Shown: positions 23,292 to 32,804 of the stretch, in pieces
Position numbering within the stretch: position 1 is the first letter of the stretch
Layout: each line of letters opens with the position of its first letter
NCBI GenBank assembly: GCA_041853585.1
Contig: JBGZSM010000092.1
Coordinates: 1-64,000 of the forward strand
Length of the DNA: 64,000 bases
Source: JAUNKE01 sp041853585
GTDB taxonomy: Bacteria > Bacillota > Clostridia > Peptostreptococcales > Filifactoraceae
Direction of reading: 5' to 3'
The notes under the pieces: model-generated
What the model saw: only the letters and a program-made list of their open reading frames with translations
Told to the model about the DNA's origin: nothing
The model's database searches: none
Translations under genes and position numbers: made by a program

Positions 23292-24335
23292 TTAGGACGC
23301 TTTGACCTCCGTCCACGCTCTATCGTATTCTACGGTAAACTCGCCCAAATCCGAGAAGACTTCACCCAATTTCAAAATATCTCCCTTCGGATAGAGGATT
23401 TCATTTTCCGCATCTTCCTTCGGCAAAAACTCAACCGCCTTTGCATTCGGCGATGAGAATTTGATATAGTCGCTGTTCTTCGCTGCAATTTCCGGTCTGA
23501 GCAGGAAGTTGATAAATTCGTGCGCCAATTCCACATCCTGTGCGGTCTTTGGAATCGCCACCGCATCAAACCAGAGATTCGTTCCTTCTTTCGGTATTGC
23601 AAAATCCAAATCCGGATTTTCGGAAATCAAGAGATAAGCATCGCCCGACCAAGTGAGCGCCATCGCACCTTCTCCGGAAATCATCTGGTCTTTGTAGTTG
23701 TCCACTTCATAGGCGCGAACAAAAGGCTTTTGCTTAATCAATTCATCTCTCGCCGCATTGAGCTCATTCACATCCTTTGTGTTGATGGAAAGCCCTAATT
23801 TTTTCTGCGCCGGCACGAAGGAGTCTCTGGAGGAATCCAACATAAAAATCTTGCCGGAATATTTTTCATTCCAAAGCATATTCCAAGAATCTACCGGCTC
23901 CGTCACTTTCTGTTTGTTATAAACAATGCCCATAACGCCCCAAAGATACGGAATGGAATGTTTGTTCTGCGGGTCATAAGCCAAATCGGTAAATCGCTCA
24001 TCCAAATTTGCATAATTGGAGAGTTTTGAATGGTCCACTTCATGCAGCATATCGGTTGCAATCATATACTCAATCATATACTCCGATGGAAAAATGACAT
24101 CGTACGCCGTTCCGCCGGTTTTTATTTTCGCAAGCATTTCTTCGTTGTTCGCAAAAGTTTCGTAGTTGATTTTGACATTGAATTCTTTTTCAAATTCCTT
24201 CAAAATCTCCGTATCGATATAATCACCCCAGTTGTAGACATTGAGCATCTTCTTTCCGGATGAGCTTTGCGAAGAACATCCCGATGCCGACATCAGCAGC
24301 AATGCCGCCAAAAAAACGATAAATATTTTTTTCAA
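23292..24335 (-). CDS. potD: Spermidine/putrescine ABC transporter substrate-binding lipoprotein
   Basis: PotD is the extracellular polyamine-binding protein. A lipoprotein signal peptide ends at C20 (LLLMSASGCSSQ). After it the type-II periplasmic-binding fold begins at LNVYNWGDYIDTEILKEFEKEF, which is characteristic of PotD/PotF. The conserved AMALTWSGDAYLL and LWFDAVAIPKTAQ segments follow. It is the last gene of a potABCD operon, 16 nt after potC. Specificity between putrescine and spermidine cannot be settled from the sequence. Confidence 0.94.
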   Translation of the reverse strand: MKKIFIVFLAALLLMSASGCSSQSSSGKKMLNVYNWGDYIDTEILKEFEKEFNVKINYETFANNEEMLAKIKTGGTAYDVIFPSEYMIEYMIATDMLHEVDHSKLSNYANLDERFTDLAYDPQNKHSIPYLWGVMGIVYNKQKVTEPVDSWNMLWNEKYSGKIFMLDSSRDSFVPAQKKLGLSINTKDVNELNAARDELIKQKPFVRAYEVDNYKDQMISGEGAMALTWSGDAYLLISENPDLDFAIPKEGTNLWFDAVAIPKTAQDVELAHEFINFLLRPEIAAKNSDYIKFSSPNAKAVEFLPKEDAENEILYPKGDILKLGEVFSDLGEFTVEYDRAWTEVKAS

Positions 24336-24351
24336 TTCCCTTCTCCTTTGA

Positions 24352-25167
24352 CTAATCTTCCTGACGAAGAATCATCTCCGCCTTTTTTCTTTCGTCTTCA
24401 CGATATTGTTTGTATTGAACTGCCAAAACAATGGCTATCGATACCAAGAACAAAATACTTGAAAGTGCGTTAATCATCGGGCTCACACCGCGCTTTGTCA
24501 TCGAGTAGATTTTAATCGACAAAGTGGTGACTCCTGCGCCCGTAGTAAAAAAACTGACGATGAAATCGTCAAGCGACATCGTAAATGCCAACAGCGCTCC
24601 CGTTAAAATGCCGGGTACGATTTCGGGAAAGATGACCTTCCAAAAAGCTTGCGAAGGAGTCGCTCCCAAATCCAGCGCCGCCTCTTCCATATGTTTATCC
24701 AATTGCTGCAATTTCGGCAGCACCGCAAAAACCACATAAGGAATATTGAAGGTGATATGCGCCAAAATCAGCGTAAAATATCCTTGCGGCAATTTGGACA
24801 TTACAAAAAGCGTCAGCAAAGAAATACCGATTACAATGTCGGGACTTATCATCGGAATATAGCTGACATTGATAATCCACGCCTTATACTTGGGTTTCAT
24901 ATTGTCGATGCCGATGGCGGTCATCGTTCCGATAGCGGTTGCAATCAACGAGGAAATCACCGCCACAATCAGGGTCGTATAAATCACCGACAAAATTTCC
25001 GGATCGGAAAACAAATCCGAATACCATCGGAGTGTAAAGCCGCTCCAATTGCCGCGATATTTTGAATCGTTGAACGAAAATACAATCAGCATGACAATCG
25101 GAATATATAAAAATGAATAAATCAGCAAACTGTAGACAATCGCTAAAACCTTTTTCAATTTTACCAT
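24352..25167 (-). CDS. potC: Spermidine/putrescine ABC transporter permease
   Basis: The 271-residue inner permease has six membrane helices. The EAA loop is visible as EEAALDLGATPSQAFWKVIFPEIVPGI, which contacts the PotA ATPase. The opening segment YIPIVMLIVFSFNDSKYRGNWSGFTLRWY is typical of PotC. The start overlaps the end of potB by 7 nt. A positively charged, glutamate-rich C-terminal tail (KQYREDERKKAEMIL) is cytoplasmic. Confidence 0.94.
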   Translation of the reverse strand: MVKLKKVLAIVYSLLIYSFLYIPIVMLIVFSFNDSKYRGNWSGFTLRWYSDLFSDPEILSVIYTTLIVAVISSLIATAIGTMTAIGIDNMKPKYKAWIINVSYIPMISPDIVIGISLLTLFVMSKLPQGYFTLILAHITFNIPYVVFAVLPKLQQLDKHMEEAALDLGATPSQAFWKVIFPEIVPGILTGALLAFTMSLDDFIVSFFTTGAGVTTLSIKIYSMTKRGVSPMINALSSILFLVSIAIVLAVQYKQYREDERKKAEMILRQED

Positions 25168-26009
25168 AGTCTACCACCTCCATCTTTGGAGCTGTGTTTT
25201 GCAAAATAACTCATCGAAAGAATCAACATCGCCATCATCAGCACCGAAACCGCCGAGCCGAATTGCCAATTTCTTGCCGCGATAAATTGATTTTGAATCA
25301 GATTTCCAAGCAAGATGGTCTGGCCGCCGCCGAGTAAATCCGAAATGACAAAGGTTGAAACCGCCGGCATGAACACCATCATAATGCCGGTTGCCACTCC
25401 CGGAAAGCTGAGCGGAAAAATTACGCGTCGAAATACGGTCGCCTCATTCGCTCCCAAGTCACGCGCCGCTTCAATCAGACTCTTATCCATCTTAACGAGC
25501 ACCGAGTAAATCGGCAGCACCATAAAAGGCAAAAAGTTATATACCATGCCGAGTACGACCGCTCCGTTGGTGTAAAGCATTTGAATAGGCTCTGAAATCA
25601 ATCCCAGTTTCAGTAAGATTTCATTGATGATGCCCTGCTCCCGAAGAAGTCCCATCCAAGCGTATGTTCGGAGTAAAAAATTTGTCCAAAGCGGGACGAT
25701 GAACAGAAGCACCATCAAATTCTGTTTCATGCCTTTCGCACGCGAAATGATAAATGCCATCGGATAGCCGATTAGCAAACAGACAACCGTGCTGTAAAAC
25801 GACAACTTTATCGAGCGCCAAAGGACATTAAGATAGATTGGCGTAAAAAAATTCTTGTAATTATCGAGCGTAAATTCATACACGATATTCCCGTACGCAT
25901 CTCTTTTGGTAAAGGAATACACCAATACGATAACGAGTGGAACAATCGTAAAAATTATCGCCCATGCAACATAAGGCATTGCCAAATAATTCTTCTTATT
26001 GTTCTTCAA
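25161..26009 (-). CDS. potB: Spermidine/putrescine ABC transporter permease
   Basis: The 282-residue permease has six membrane helices and an EAA loop, IEAARDLGANEATVFRRVIFPLSFPGV. It forms a heterodimeric channel with PotC. The first periplasmic loop (YSFTKRDAYGNIVYEFTLDNYKNFFTP) is family-typical. The gene overlaps potA by 14 nt and potC by 7 nt, consistent with strict co-translation. Confidence 0.94.
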   Translation of the reverse strand: MKNNKKNYLAMPYVAWAIIFTIVPLVIVLVYSFTKRDAYGNIVYEFTLDNYKNFFTPIYLNVLWRSIKLSFYSTVVCLLIGYPMAFIISRAKGMKQNLMVLLFIVPLWTNFLLRTYAWMGLLREQGIINEILLKLGLISEPIQMLYTNGAVVLGMVYNFLPFMVLPIYSVLVKMDKSLIEAARDLGANEATVFRRVIFPLSFPGVATGIMMVFMPAVSTFVISDLLGGGQTILLGNLIQNQFIAARNWQFGSAVSVLMMAMLILSMSYFAKHSSKDGGGRLW

Positions 26010-27066
26010 TCGTCTGCTCCTCCTTTTTCATAATATGAATCGCTTCCGGCTCAAAGGTCAATCCGACTACGGTATCCACCCGGGCATCGTTGATGGAATG
26101 AATCATCCATTCCTTCTGATCAAACTCATCTACAACGATGATTTCGTAATGTACCCCTTTGAACACGACATCCGTCACAAGCCCTCGGATTTTGGCATCA
26201 TCCTTTTTGATGATGACGACATCCTCCGGCCGAATCACGATATCCACATCTTCATTTTTGTCAAAGCCTTTATCGACACATTCAAATTCAACATCGTTGA
26301 TCAGCGTGCGATAATCGTCGAGCATCACGCCGGAAAAAATATTACTCTCTCCGATAAAATCCGCAACGAAACGGTTAATCGGCTCATTGTAAATATCCAC
26401 CGGACTTCCGATTTGCTGAATCTTTCCTTCGTTCATCACGACGATTCGATCCGACATCGTCAGCGCTTCTTCCTGGTCATGCGTAACATAGATAAAGGTG
26501 ATGCCGAGCTCCTGCTGCATCGTCTTGAGCTCATATTGCATATCTTTACGAAGTTTTAAATCGAGCGCACCGAGCGGCTCATCGAGCAAAAGCACCTTCG
26601 GCTCATTGACCAGGGCTCGCGCGATGGCGATTCGTTGCTGCTGCCCTCCCGAGAGCGATTGAATCCCCCGATTCTCAAACCCGGACAGATTAACCAGCTT
26701 GAGCATCTTTTTCACCTTCTGTTTGATGGTCGCCTCATCCATTTTTTTGATGCGCAACCCGAAGGCGATATTTTCATATACATTCAAATGCGGAAAGAGC
26801 GCATATTTTTGAAATACCGTATTGATTTGTCTTTTGTATGGAGGCACTTCGCTGATTTCTTGACCGTCAAATAGAACATCGCCCGAAGTATGATTTGTAA
26901 ATCCCCCAATCAAACGCAATGTCGTCGTTTTCCCGCAACCGGACGGCCCAAGCAGCGTGACGAATTCCTTTTCCTGTATCTTCAGATTGATATCATTTAA
27001 CACTTGCTTCCCGTCGTCCTCAAAAATTTTATTTACATTGACCAATTCAATTAGGGTTTTGTCCAT
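25996..27066 (-). CDS. potA: Spermidine/putrescine ABC transporter ATPase
   Basis: PotA powers the importer. Walker A LLGPSGCGKTTTLRLIGG, signature SLSGGQQQRIAIARAL, Walker B VLLLDEPLGALD and the switch HDQEEAL are all present. A C-terminal TOBE-type regulatory domain (residues about 260-356) follows. The open frame extends to 27207, but GGAGGAG is placed correctly only for the ATG at 27066, and residues encoded upstream are not family-like. Length from that start (356) fits PotA. It is the first gene of the operon. Confidence 0.94.
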   Translation of the reverse strand: MDKTLIELVNVNKIFEDDGKQVLNDINLKIQEKEFVTLLGPSGCGKTTTLRLIGGFTNHTSGDVLFDGQEISEVPPYKRQINTVFQKYALFPHLNVYENIAFGLRIKKMDEATIKQKVKKMLKLVNLSGFENRGIQSLSGGQQQRIAIARALVNEPKVLLLDEPLGALDLKLRKDMQYELKTMQQELGITFIYVTHDQEEALTMSDRIVVMNEGKIQQIGSPVDIYNEPINRFVADFIGESNIFSGVMLDDYRTLINDVEFECVDKGFDKNEDVDIVIRPEDVVIIKKDDAKIRGLVTDVVFKGVHYEIIVVDEFDQKEWMIHSINDARVDTVVGLTFEPEAIHIMKKEEQTIEEQ

Positions 27067-27265
27067 TATTCTCCTCCAGTTTTCAGATTGGCTATAAAGC
27101 GAAAAAAGACACAACACAAATCGCAAGCTCTTACCATTTGCATCCTTGTCCATTCCCATACCGCCGATTTTTTGAAACGACTTATTCTGATGAAAGTTCT
27201 CCATCAAGAATCGATTTGTCTCACAAAAACATCTTTATTAAGCTCGTATTTTTTATAGTCTACAA
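27067..27265 (-). other. Long 5' leader of the pot operon
   Basis: About 200 nt lie between the predicted transcript start and potA. A short hairpin GCAA/TTGC can be drawn around 27124-27140. I do not recognise a known riboswitch class. Some of this stretch is open in frame with potA but has no ribosome-binding site. Confidence 0.4.
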
Positions 27266-27271
27266 GTCTTT

Positions 27272-27300
27272 ATTTTACGGTCTTTTGTTGAATTTGTCAA
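27272..27300 (-). promoter_or_regulatory. Promoter of the pot operon
   Basis: TTGACA (27295-27300) and TAAAAT (27272-27277) with 17-bp spacing on the minus strand. It lies in the gap after the hypothetical gene at 27442-27846; the remainder of that gap is AT-rich and empty. Confidence 0.75.
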
Positions 27301-27441
27301 TATGATGGAGCAATATAGCAAAAAAATGCAAATGGTTTTTCATTATCCTTGATAATATTCTCAAACAATACTTCACTCAAAATTTTAAGCGCTTTGAATT
27401 TGCCTATTTTTAAAAGTTTTCTATAATAAATTTCCAGAACG

Positions 27442-27846
27442 CTACAACATACCCATCGCCAAATAAAAATCCGGATAGTATTTTTCCAAGACATCCTTGA
27501 ACTTGGTGCAAGGCAATTCTAAAAAAAGGCGACTGAACACTTCTTCAAATTCCGGAAATTCGATGACATTTATCACATGAATATAATAATCGATAACCGC
27601 GACCACACGGTTTTCAATCAGTTCGTCATATGCATTGACATAGGGGATTTCAGCCAAATGATTTTGAAAATAGGACAAAATATCCGAATAGGAGCTGAGC
27701 TCCAAAAAATCGCTCGGCAAAGTACATAAAACCGTTACTTCTTCAAAAATTTTGCTGTCTTCCTCAAGATTTTTGTTTTCCAAAACCACACATTCTTTCA
27801 GCAAACGCACGGAATACTTTTCTACAACCATTTCCTGATTTTTCAT
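27442..27846 (-). CDS. Hypothetical protein
   Basis: I do not recognise this 134-residue acidic protein. It has no signal peptide or membrane segment. It appears mostly helical with the segments KYSVRLLKECVVLENKN and DYYIHVINVIEFPEFEEVF. The ATG at 27846 follows GGGAGGGG and is the preferred start; the frame runs 13 codons further upstream without a better site. It is a single gene between the zinc-peptidase terminator and the pot promoter, so context gives no clue to function. Confidence 0.65.
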   Translation of the reverse strand: MKNQEMVVEKYSVRLLKECVVLENKNLEEDSKIFEEVTVLCTLPSDFLELSSYSDILSYFQNHLAEIPYVNAYDELIENRVVAVIDYYIHVINVIEFPEFEEVFSRLFLELPCTKFKDVLEKYYPDFYLAMGML

Positions 27847-28020
27847 TTGCCCCTCCCGTTTCAATCTTTTTCTCAACGACCTCACTTTTTATACTGATAC
27901 CCACTTTCTTTGTATTTTTCACGAAAGTGCTTTATTCCTTCGTATAAAAAGTTCTTAAATTTCGAAACGGAAAACTTGCAAGAGCAATTATTTTTTTAAT
28001 CGAATTGATCTCAACGAATC

Positions 28021-28060
28021 AAAAAAGCCGCTACAGAATAAATCATTCCGCAGCAGCTTC
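28021..28060 (-). terminator. Terminator of the zinc-peptidase gene
   Basis: AAGCTGCTGCGGAAT pairs with ATTCTGTAGCGGCTT (G-U pair and a bulge) on the minus strand and is followed by TTTTTT. It is about 180 nt beyond the stop codon at 28244. The rest of 27847-28243 contains no gene and shows the same TTCGATTTT-type words as the left end of the window. Confidence 0.75.
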
Positions 28061-28243
28061 TTCCAATTCGTATTTGTTTTTCGTACTTCGTCAGCATTCG
28101 ATTTTCAAACGAAACCCGTTTTAAATCTTCGTTTTTAGATTTAGTTTTCAGCAGCTCAATTCTCAAAAAGCGCTTTTGTTTCCGTATGCCGTTTGGATTT
28201 CTTTATAGAAATCCGATTGTCAAATGCCATTCCGATTTAATTC

Positions 28244-28936
28244 TTAATTTCTTCTTCGGCTGTTTCGAATCACGAGCAATCGTACAAGCTGTGAAATTGC
28301 TACCGCAGCCGATGCAATATAGGTCAATGCCGCGGCGGTCAGCACTTTTTTGCCATGCGGATATTCCTCTTGCAACAGAATTCCCTCGCCGGAAAGTGCC
28401 TGCATCGCCCGACGGCTTGCATCAATTTCAACCGGCAAAGTGATAATCTGGAACAATACCGTTCCCGAGAACAACAAAATTCCGATGTCCAACAACGATT
28501 GGAATTGTGCAAAAAACAATCCGATAAAAATCAGCGGCATCGCAGCTTGTGATGCGATATTGACTACCGGCACAATCGAATTTCGGAAAGTCAGCGGAAA
28601 ATACGATTTTGCATGTTGAATCGCATGTCCTACTTCATGAGCGGCAATTGCATTCGCTGCAATCGATGAGCCGTTATAGACTTCATTCGATAATCGCAAC
28701 ACCCGACTTCTCGGGTCGTAATGGTCGCTCAACATACCGCCGACCAACTCCACATCCACATTGTCCAATCCATTCCTATGCAAAATTTCTCTTGCCGTCT
28801 GTGCTCCGGTATATCCCTTTGCTGTTCGAACTCGTGAATATTTACTGTACTCTCTTTTTATTTTCGCCTGCGCCCACATCGTCAAAAGCATCGCAGGCAC
28901 TAATAGAATCATCGTCCAATCAAAATATAGTCCCAT
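28244..28936 (-). CDS. Zinc-dependent membrane peptidase (YugP family)
   Basis: A 230-residue integral membrane protein with the metallopeptidase motif AIAAHEVGHAIQHA. It has an N-terminal membrane helix, two or three further helices after the HEXXH site and the EIDASRRA segment that provides the third ligand in the Zn_peptidase_2 family. The start ATG 28936, preceded by AAAGGA, replaces an upstream ATG at 28957 that lacks a ribosome-binding site. It is often encoded near fmt-def in Firmicutes, as here. The substrate is unknown. Confidence 0.88.
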   Translation of the reverse strand: MGLYFDWTMILLVPAMLLTMWAQAKIKREYSKYSRVRTAKGYTGAQTAREILHRNGLDNVDVELVGGMLSDHYDPRSRVLRLSNEVYNGSSIAANAIAAHEVGHAIQHAKSYFPLTFRNSIVPVVNIASQAAMPLIFIGLFFAQFQSLLDIGILLFSGTVLFQIITLPVEIDASRRAMQALSGEGILLQEEYPHGKKVLTAAALTYIASAAVAISQLVRLLVIRNSRRRN

Positions 28937-29042
28937 ATTTTTTCCTTTCTCAACCAACCATCTTTACTATTCATACTCCGTTTGTAAATTCCGAATCGAA
29001 AATCACTCAAAATTTATGTTTTTTATTAAAGAATCTCTTCCT

Positions 29043-29070
29043 ATTATATAGTATATTTTTATACCGTCAA
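29043..29070 (-). promoter_or_regulatory. Promoter of the zinc-peptidase gene
   Basis: TTGACG (29065-29070) and a perfect TATAAT (29043-29048) spaced by 16 bp on the minus strand, about 105 nt upstream of the start codon. Confidence 0.75.
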
Positions 29071-29160
29071 GACTTTTTAATATTTCTTTTATTTTTCACA
29101 CCCCATAACGATTCGAATTCTCCGATTCCGAATTTTTATTATTTCTCTCGCCGCATAATT

Positions 29161-30078
29161 TTATCGAAATACCGCGCCCGTCTCCAAAGAATTTCCTTTC
29201 AAAAAATCCGACACATGCATTCTTTTTTTATTCGGCACTTGGATTTCGTAGAACAAAACGGAATGTCCTTTGGCAATCACCTCGATGCTGTCTTTGTGCA
29301 AACGGATGATTTTTCCGTATTCCTCGGAATCTGTGCTTTCACCGAGCCTCGCATCAAAGAGTTTAATCAGATGCTCATCCAAGTATGCGTATGTCGGCAA
29401 ACCTCTCACCAGATTGATGACGGATGACGCCTCTTTGGAAAAGTCGATATGCCCCATCTGCTTGCTGATGAGCGGCGCATAGCTTGACAATTCTTCCTGC
29501 TGAGCGATTCTCGGTGCAATTTGCCGCTCGATTTTGTCCAAGGTTTTTGTCAAGGTTTCTTTGCTGAGCAGCGCAAGCTTGTCGTGCAAAGTCGCGCTCG
29601 TGTCATCGGGCAGAATTTCAATTTCATCTTTCAAAATCATATCGCCCGTATCCAAGCCTTCCGACATATACATGGTCGTAATGCCCGTTTTTTGCTCACC
29701 GTTGATGATGGCGAATTGAATCGGCGCCGCACCGCGATACTTCGGCAAAAGCGATGCATGCACATTCACGCAGCCGTACTTCGTAAGCTCCAATATTCGT
29801 CTCGGCAAAATTTGTCCGTAAGCAGTAACGACGATAATGTCCGGCCGAATCTCTTTTAACAATTCAAAAGTCTCATCGCTCTTGATACTCTCCGGCTGAA
29901 AAACCGGAAGCCCTAATTCTTCCGCTCGTTTTTTCACCGCCGGCGGTTGCATTTTCTTACCACGATCCTTGGGTCTGTCCTGTTGCGAAATAACCAGCGC
30001 CACCTCGTCTCCACGCTCGATGACGGCATCCAATGAAGAAACCGCAAATTCAGGTGTCCCCATAAATACAACTCTCAT
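29161..30078 (-). CDS. fmt: Methionyl-tRNA formyltransferase
   Basis: Fmt formylates initiator Met-tRNA with 10-formyl-THF. The N-terminal domain shows MRVVFMGTPEFAVSSLDAV, the catalytic N-H-D triad region NVHASLLPKYRGAAPIQFAI with TGITTMYMSEGLDTGDMI, and QQDRPKDRGKKMQPPAVK. The C-terminal OB-like domain, from about residue 205, is present, so the 305-residue protein is full length. It is the last gene of the yicC-to-fmt operon, 12 nt after def. Confidence 0.96.
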   Translation of the reverse strand: MRVVFMGTPEFAVSSLDAVIERGDEVALVISQQDRPKDRGKKMQPPAVKKRAEELGLPVFQPESIKSDETFELLKEIRPDIIVVTAYGQILPRRILELTKYGCVNVHASLLPKYRGAAPIQFAIINGEQKTGITTMYMSEGLDTGDMILKDEIEILPDDTSATLHDKLALLSKETLTKTLDKIERQIAPRIAQQEELSSYAPLISKQMGHIDFSKEASSVINLVRGLPTYAYLDEHLIKLFDARLGESTDSEEYGKIIRLHKDSIEVIAKGHSVLFYEIQVPNKKRMHVSDFLKGNSLETGAVFR

Positions 30079-30090
30079 TTGTCTTTCCCT

Positions 30091-30534
30091 TTATTCTCCT
30101 TTTACATAATCCCGAAATAAAATACCGTTCAAATGGTCGTTTTCATGAAGAACCGCTCTGGCGAACAACTCTTCACCCTCCATAACGACTTCCTCCATCT
30201 CTTGGTTTTGGAATTTCACCTTCACATAATTCGGTCTTTCAACCTCCGCATAATACCCCGGAATGCTCAAACATCCCTCATCGCCGATTTGACAGCCGGC
30301 GACCTCCAAAATTTCCGGATTGATCATCACAATCGGTCCTTCGCCGACATCCACGATGAAAATTCGTTTGAGAATTCCGACCTGCGGCGCCGCAAGTCCA
30401 ACCCCATCCGCGTCATTCATCGTTTCAATCATATCCTCTATCAAAATTCTTGTTCTCTCATTCATTTCCAAGACAGGTTTTGAAATCTTGCGCAAAATTT
30501 CGTCCCCCTCCTGTCTGATTATTCGTATTGCCAT
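30091..30534 (-). CDS. def: Peptide deformylase
   Basis: Def removes the N-formyl group from nascent proteins, completing the cycle that Fmt starts. All three motifs are visible: GVGLAAPQVG, EGCLSIPG (metal-binding Cys) and HENDHLNG (HEXXH). At 147 residues it is a short, type-1-like enzyme. It sits between priA and fmt, the common Firmicute order. Confidence 0.96.
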   Translation of the reverse strand: MAIRIIRQEGDEILRKISKPVLEMNERTRILIEDMIETMNDADGVGLAAPQVGILKRIFIVDVGEGPIVMINPEILEVAGCQIGDEGCLSIPGYYAEVERPNYVKVKFQNQEMEEVVMEGEELFARAVLHENDHLNGILFRDYVKGE

Positions 30535-30545
30535 ACATCCTCCTG

Positions 30546-32765
30546 TTATATTAAAGTCTTCGGATTTATCTCTACGCTGACCGACACACCTTTTTTAACA
30601 ATTATACTTCTTTTCTCCGATAAAATAAAGCTAATAATACTTTTTATTAAATTGAGATTGTTCTCATCTTCTATTTTGTAAAACAATTGCCAGCGAAATT
30701 TGTTTTCAATTCGCCGTATCAGATTCGGAACAGGTCCCAGCGTAATCACTTCCCGTTCCCTTTTGCGCAGATAAAACGCCACCGCATCTTTTATCCGCTC
30801 CGCCGTCTCCGCACAATCCACTTCGCTGACCGCGGCGCATTGAATTTTTATCAATGACGAAAAGGGCGGATAGAAAAAAGCTTTTCTTTCCTTTATTTCT
30901 TCCCAAAAAAAGCTCTGGTAATCCTGATTTAAAGCGTACTCAAAAATTTTGTTTTGACTGTCGCTCGTTTGAATGATGACCTTGCCTTCATTCTCTCCGC
31001 GACCCGCTCGACCGGAAACCTGCAATATCGTGCTCAGCGTTTTTTCGCTGCTGCGATAATCCGGAAAGCGCAGCCCTTGGTCGGCATTGAGAATCACAAC
31101 GAGCGAAACCGATTCAAAATCCAATCCTTTGGTTATCATCTGCGTTCCAATCAACACATTCGCTTTTTTCTCCTTAAACTCGTTGAGCAATTTTTCATGA
31201 CCGCCCTTATGCTGCGTCGTATCTCTGTCCAAACGAATCGTCATCGCCTCCGGGATATTCGCGTGAATTTCCGCCTCAATGCGCTGCGTGCCGTAGCCGA
31301 TGTCGCGATACTCTCCCTGATTGCAGGATTTACATTTTTTCTGATAAGGCTCGCTGTGTCCACAATAGTGACAGAGCAATTTTTGTCCCTCCTTATGATA
31401 GGTGAGCGAAATGTCACAGGACGGACACATGACGGTATGATTGCAAAGATTACAGCTGAGCGTCTGCGCGTAACCTCTCTTGTTCAAAAATACAATCACC
31501 TGCTTGCCGCCGTGAATCTCCTCTCGGATCGCCTGAACGGTTTCTCTGCTGATTAAGTCAGTATTGCCCAATTTGAATTCTTCATAAGTGTCGATAATTT
31601 GAATCGTCGGCAATTTTCCCTTTTGTCTTCTTTTGAGCAGTTGCAAATCGAATTTTCCATAGACCGAATCATAATATTGCTCGATGGTCGGTGTCGCCGT
31701 TCCGATGACCAGACCCGCTCCGTAAATTTCGCAGAGCTTTTCGGCGACCTCGATGCTGTCATATTTCGGACTTTGCTCGGATTTGTATGCATCGTCATGA
31801 CATTCGTCGATAATGACGAGCCCCAAATTCTCAAGAGGTGAAAACAAAGCGGAGCGCGCACCGATGACGATGTCCATCTCCCCTTCTAAAATCAAATCGA
31901 TTTGGTCTTTTCGCTCCCCTTGACTGATTTTCGAGTGGAAAACGGCGATGCGATTCCCGAAAACATTTTTAAAACGAGCGATGGTTTGCGGTGTCAAAGA
32001 AATCTCAGGCACCAGCACAATCGCCTGCTTGCCTTGCTCCACACATTTTTTAATCAGCTCGATATAGACTTCGGTCTTGCCCGAGCCGGTAATTCCGTAT
32101 AATAAAGTCGGCACTTTGTTTCGAATATTTTTTTCAATCGAAGCGAGCACTTCCTGCTGCTCCATGCTGAGCATCACATTCTTTTTTTCCACTCGATATT
32201 CACTTTGCGGAATCCGATTGATTCTTCTTTTTTCAAGAGTGGCAAGCCCCATCTGCTCGACAGCCTTAGCGGTCTCCAGCAGCGATTTGTTCAGCTCTCT
32301 TTGCAATTGAGAAACATTCACTTCGCCTTCCTGCAACAGTTGCAGAAGCATGATTTTGTTTTTCGCGGTCTTACGCTCCTTTTCGATAGCTGCGGAGAGT
32401 TCTTCCAACGAAACCGCCCGAACCAAAACATTGTCGTACAGCTCCGTCATCTCCTGCTCCTTGGGCACAAAGAGTCCCACCGCTTCACTCAGCGAGCACA
32501 TATATTCCTGACGAATCCATCGCGCAAGCTCTATTTTTTTGCTCGGTATCACATAGTCGCCGAGCACACGAATAATCGGCTTGAACGACTCCTGCGTATC
32601 CTGCTCGAAAATACCGCTCACAATCGCTTCGTAAGGTTTGTTTCCTGCACCGAAGGGCACGAGCACCTGCGAGCCGATTTGTATATTTTCATTTGCGAGA
32701 TAGGTAAATTCCTTATCCACAAATTTTGATTTATGTCTGATAATTACACTGGCAAGCTGTGTCAT
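30546..32765 (-). CDS. priA: Primosomal protein N' (replication restart helicase)
   Basis: PriA reloads the replisome at collapsed forks. Order of parts: N-terminal 3'-DNA-binding domain (residues about 1-105), helicase core with Walker A LYGITGSGKTEVYI and DEXH-like IIDECHDDAYKSEQ, a zinc-binding insert with eight cysteines (CNLCNHTVMCPSCDISL, then CHYCGHSEPYQKKCKSC), and helicase motifs V-VI (LIGTQMITKGLDF, QVSGRAGRG). The start is ATG 32765 with GGAG six nt upstream; an upstream TTG at 32777 would add four residues. Length 739 is normal. Confidence 0.95.
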   Translation of the reverse strand: MTQLASVIIRHKSKFVDKEFTYLANENIQIGSQVLVPFGAGNKPYEAIVSGIFEQDTQESFKPIIRVLGDYVIPSKKIELARWIRQEYMCSLSEAVGLFVPKEQEMTELYDNVLVRAVSLEELSAAIEKERKTAKNKIMLLQLLQEGEVNVSQLQRELNKSLLETAKAVEQMGLATLEKRRINRIPQSEYRVEKKNVMLSMEQQEVLASIEKNIRNKVPTLLYGITGSGKTEVYIELIKKCVEQGKQAIVLVPEISLTPQTIARFKNVFGNRIAVFHSKISQGERKDQIDLILEGEMDIVIGARSALFSPLENLGLVIIDECHDDAYKSEQSPKYDSIEVAEKLCEIYGAGLVIGTATPTIEQYYDSVYGKFDLQLLKRRQKGKLPTIQIIDTYEEFKLGNTDLISRETVQAIREEIHGGKQVIVFLNKRGYAQTLSCNLCNHTVMCPSCDISLTYHKEGQKLLCHYCGHSEPYQKKCKSCNQGEYRDIGYGTQRIEAEIHANIPEAMTIRLDRDTTQHKGGHEKLLNEFKEKKANVLIGTQMITKGLDFESVSLVVILNADQGLRFPDYRSSEKTLSTILQVSGRAGRGENEGKVIIQTSDSQNKIFEYALNQDYQSFFWEEIKERKAFFYPPFSSLIKIQCAAVSEVDCAETAERIKDAVAFYLRKREREVITLGPVPNLIRRIENKFRWQLFYKIEDENNLNLIKSIISFILSEKRSIIVKKGVSVSVEINPKTLI

Positions 32766-32804
32766 ACGATTCTCCAAAGTAAAAGAAAAGCACCGATGAG
32801 TGCT

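Noticed and set aside
27297..27494. 65-codon minus-strand frame after the hypothetical gene
   Set aside because: It overlaps the 3' end of a better-supported gene and the pot promoter; no ribosome-binding site.
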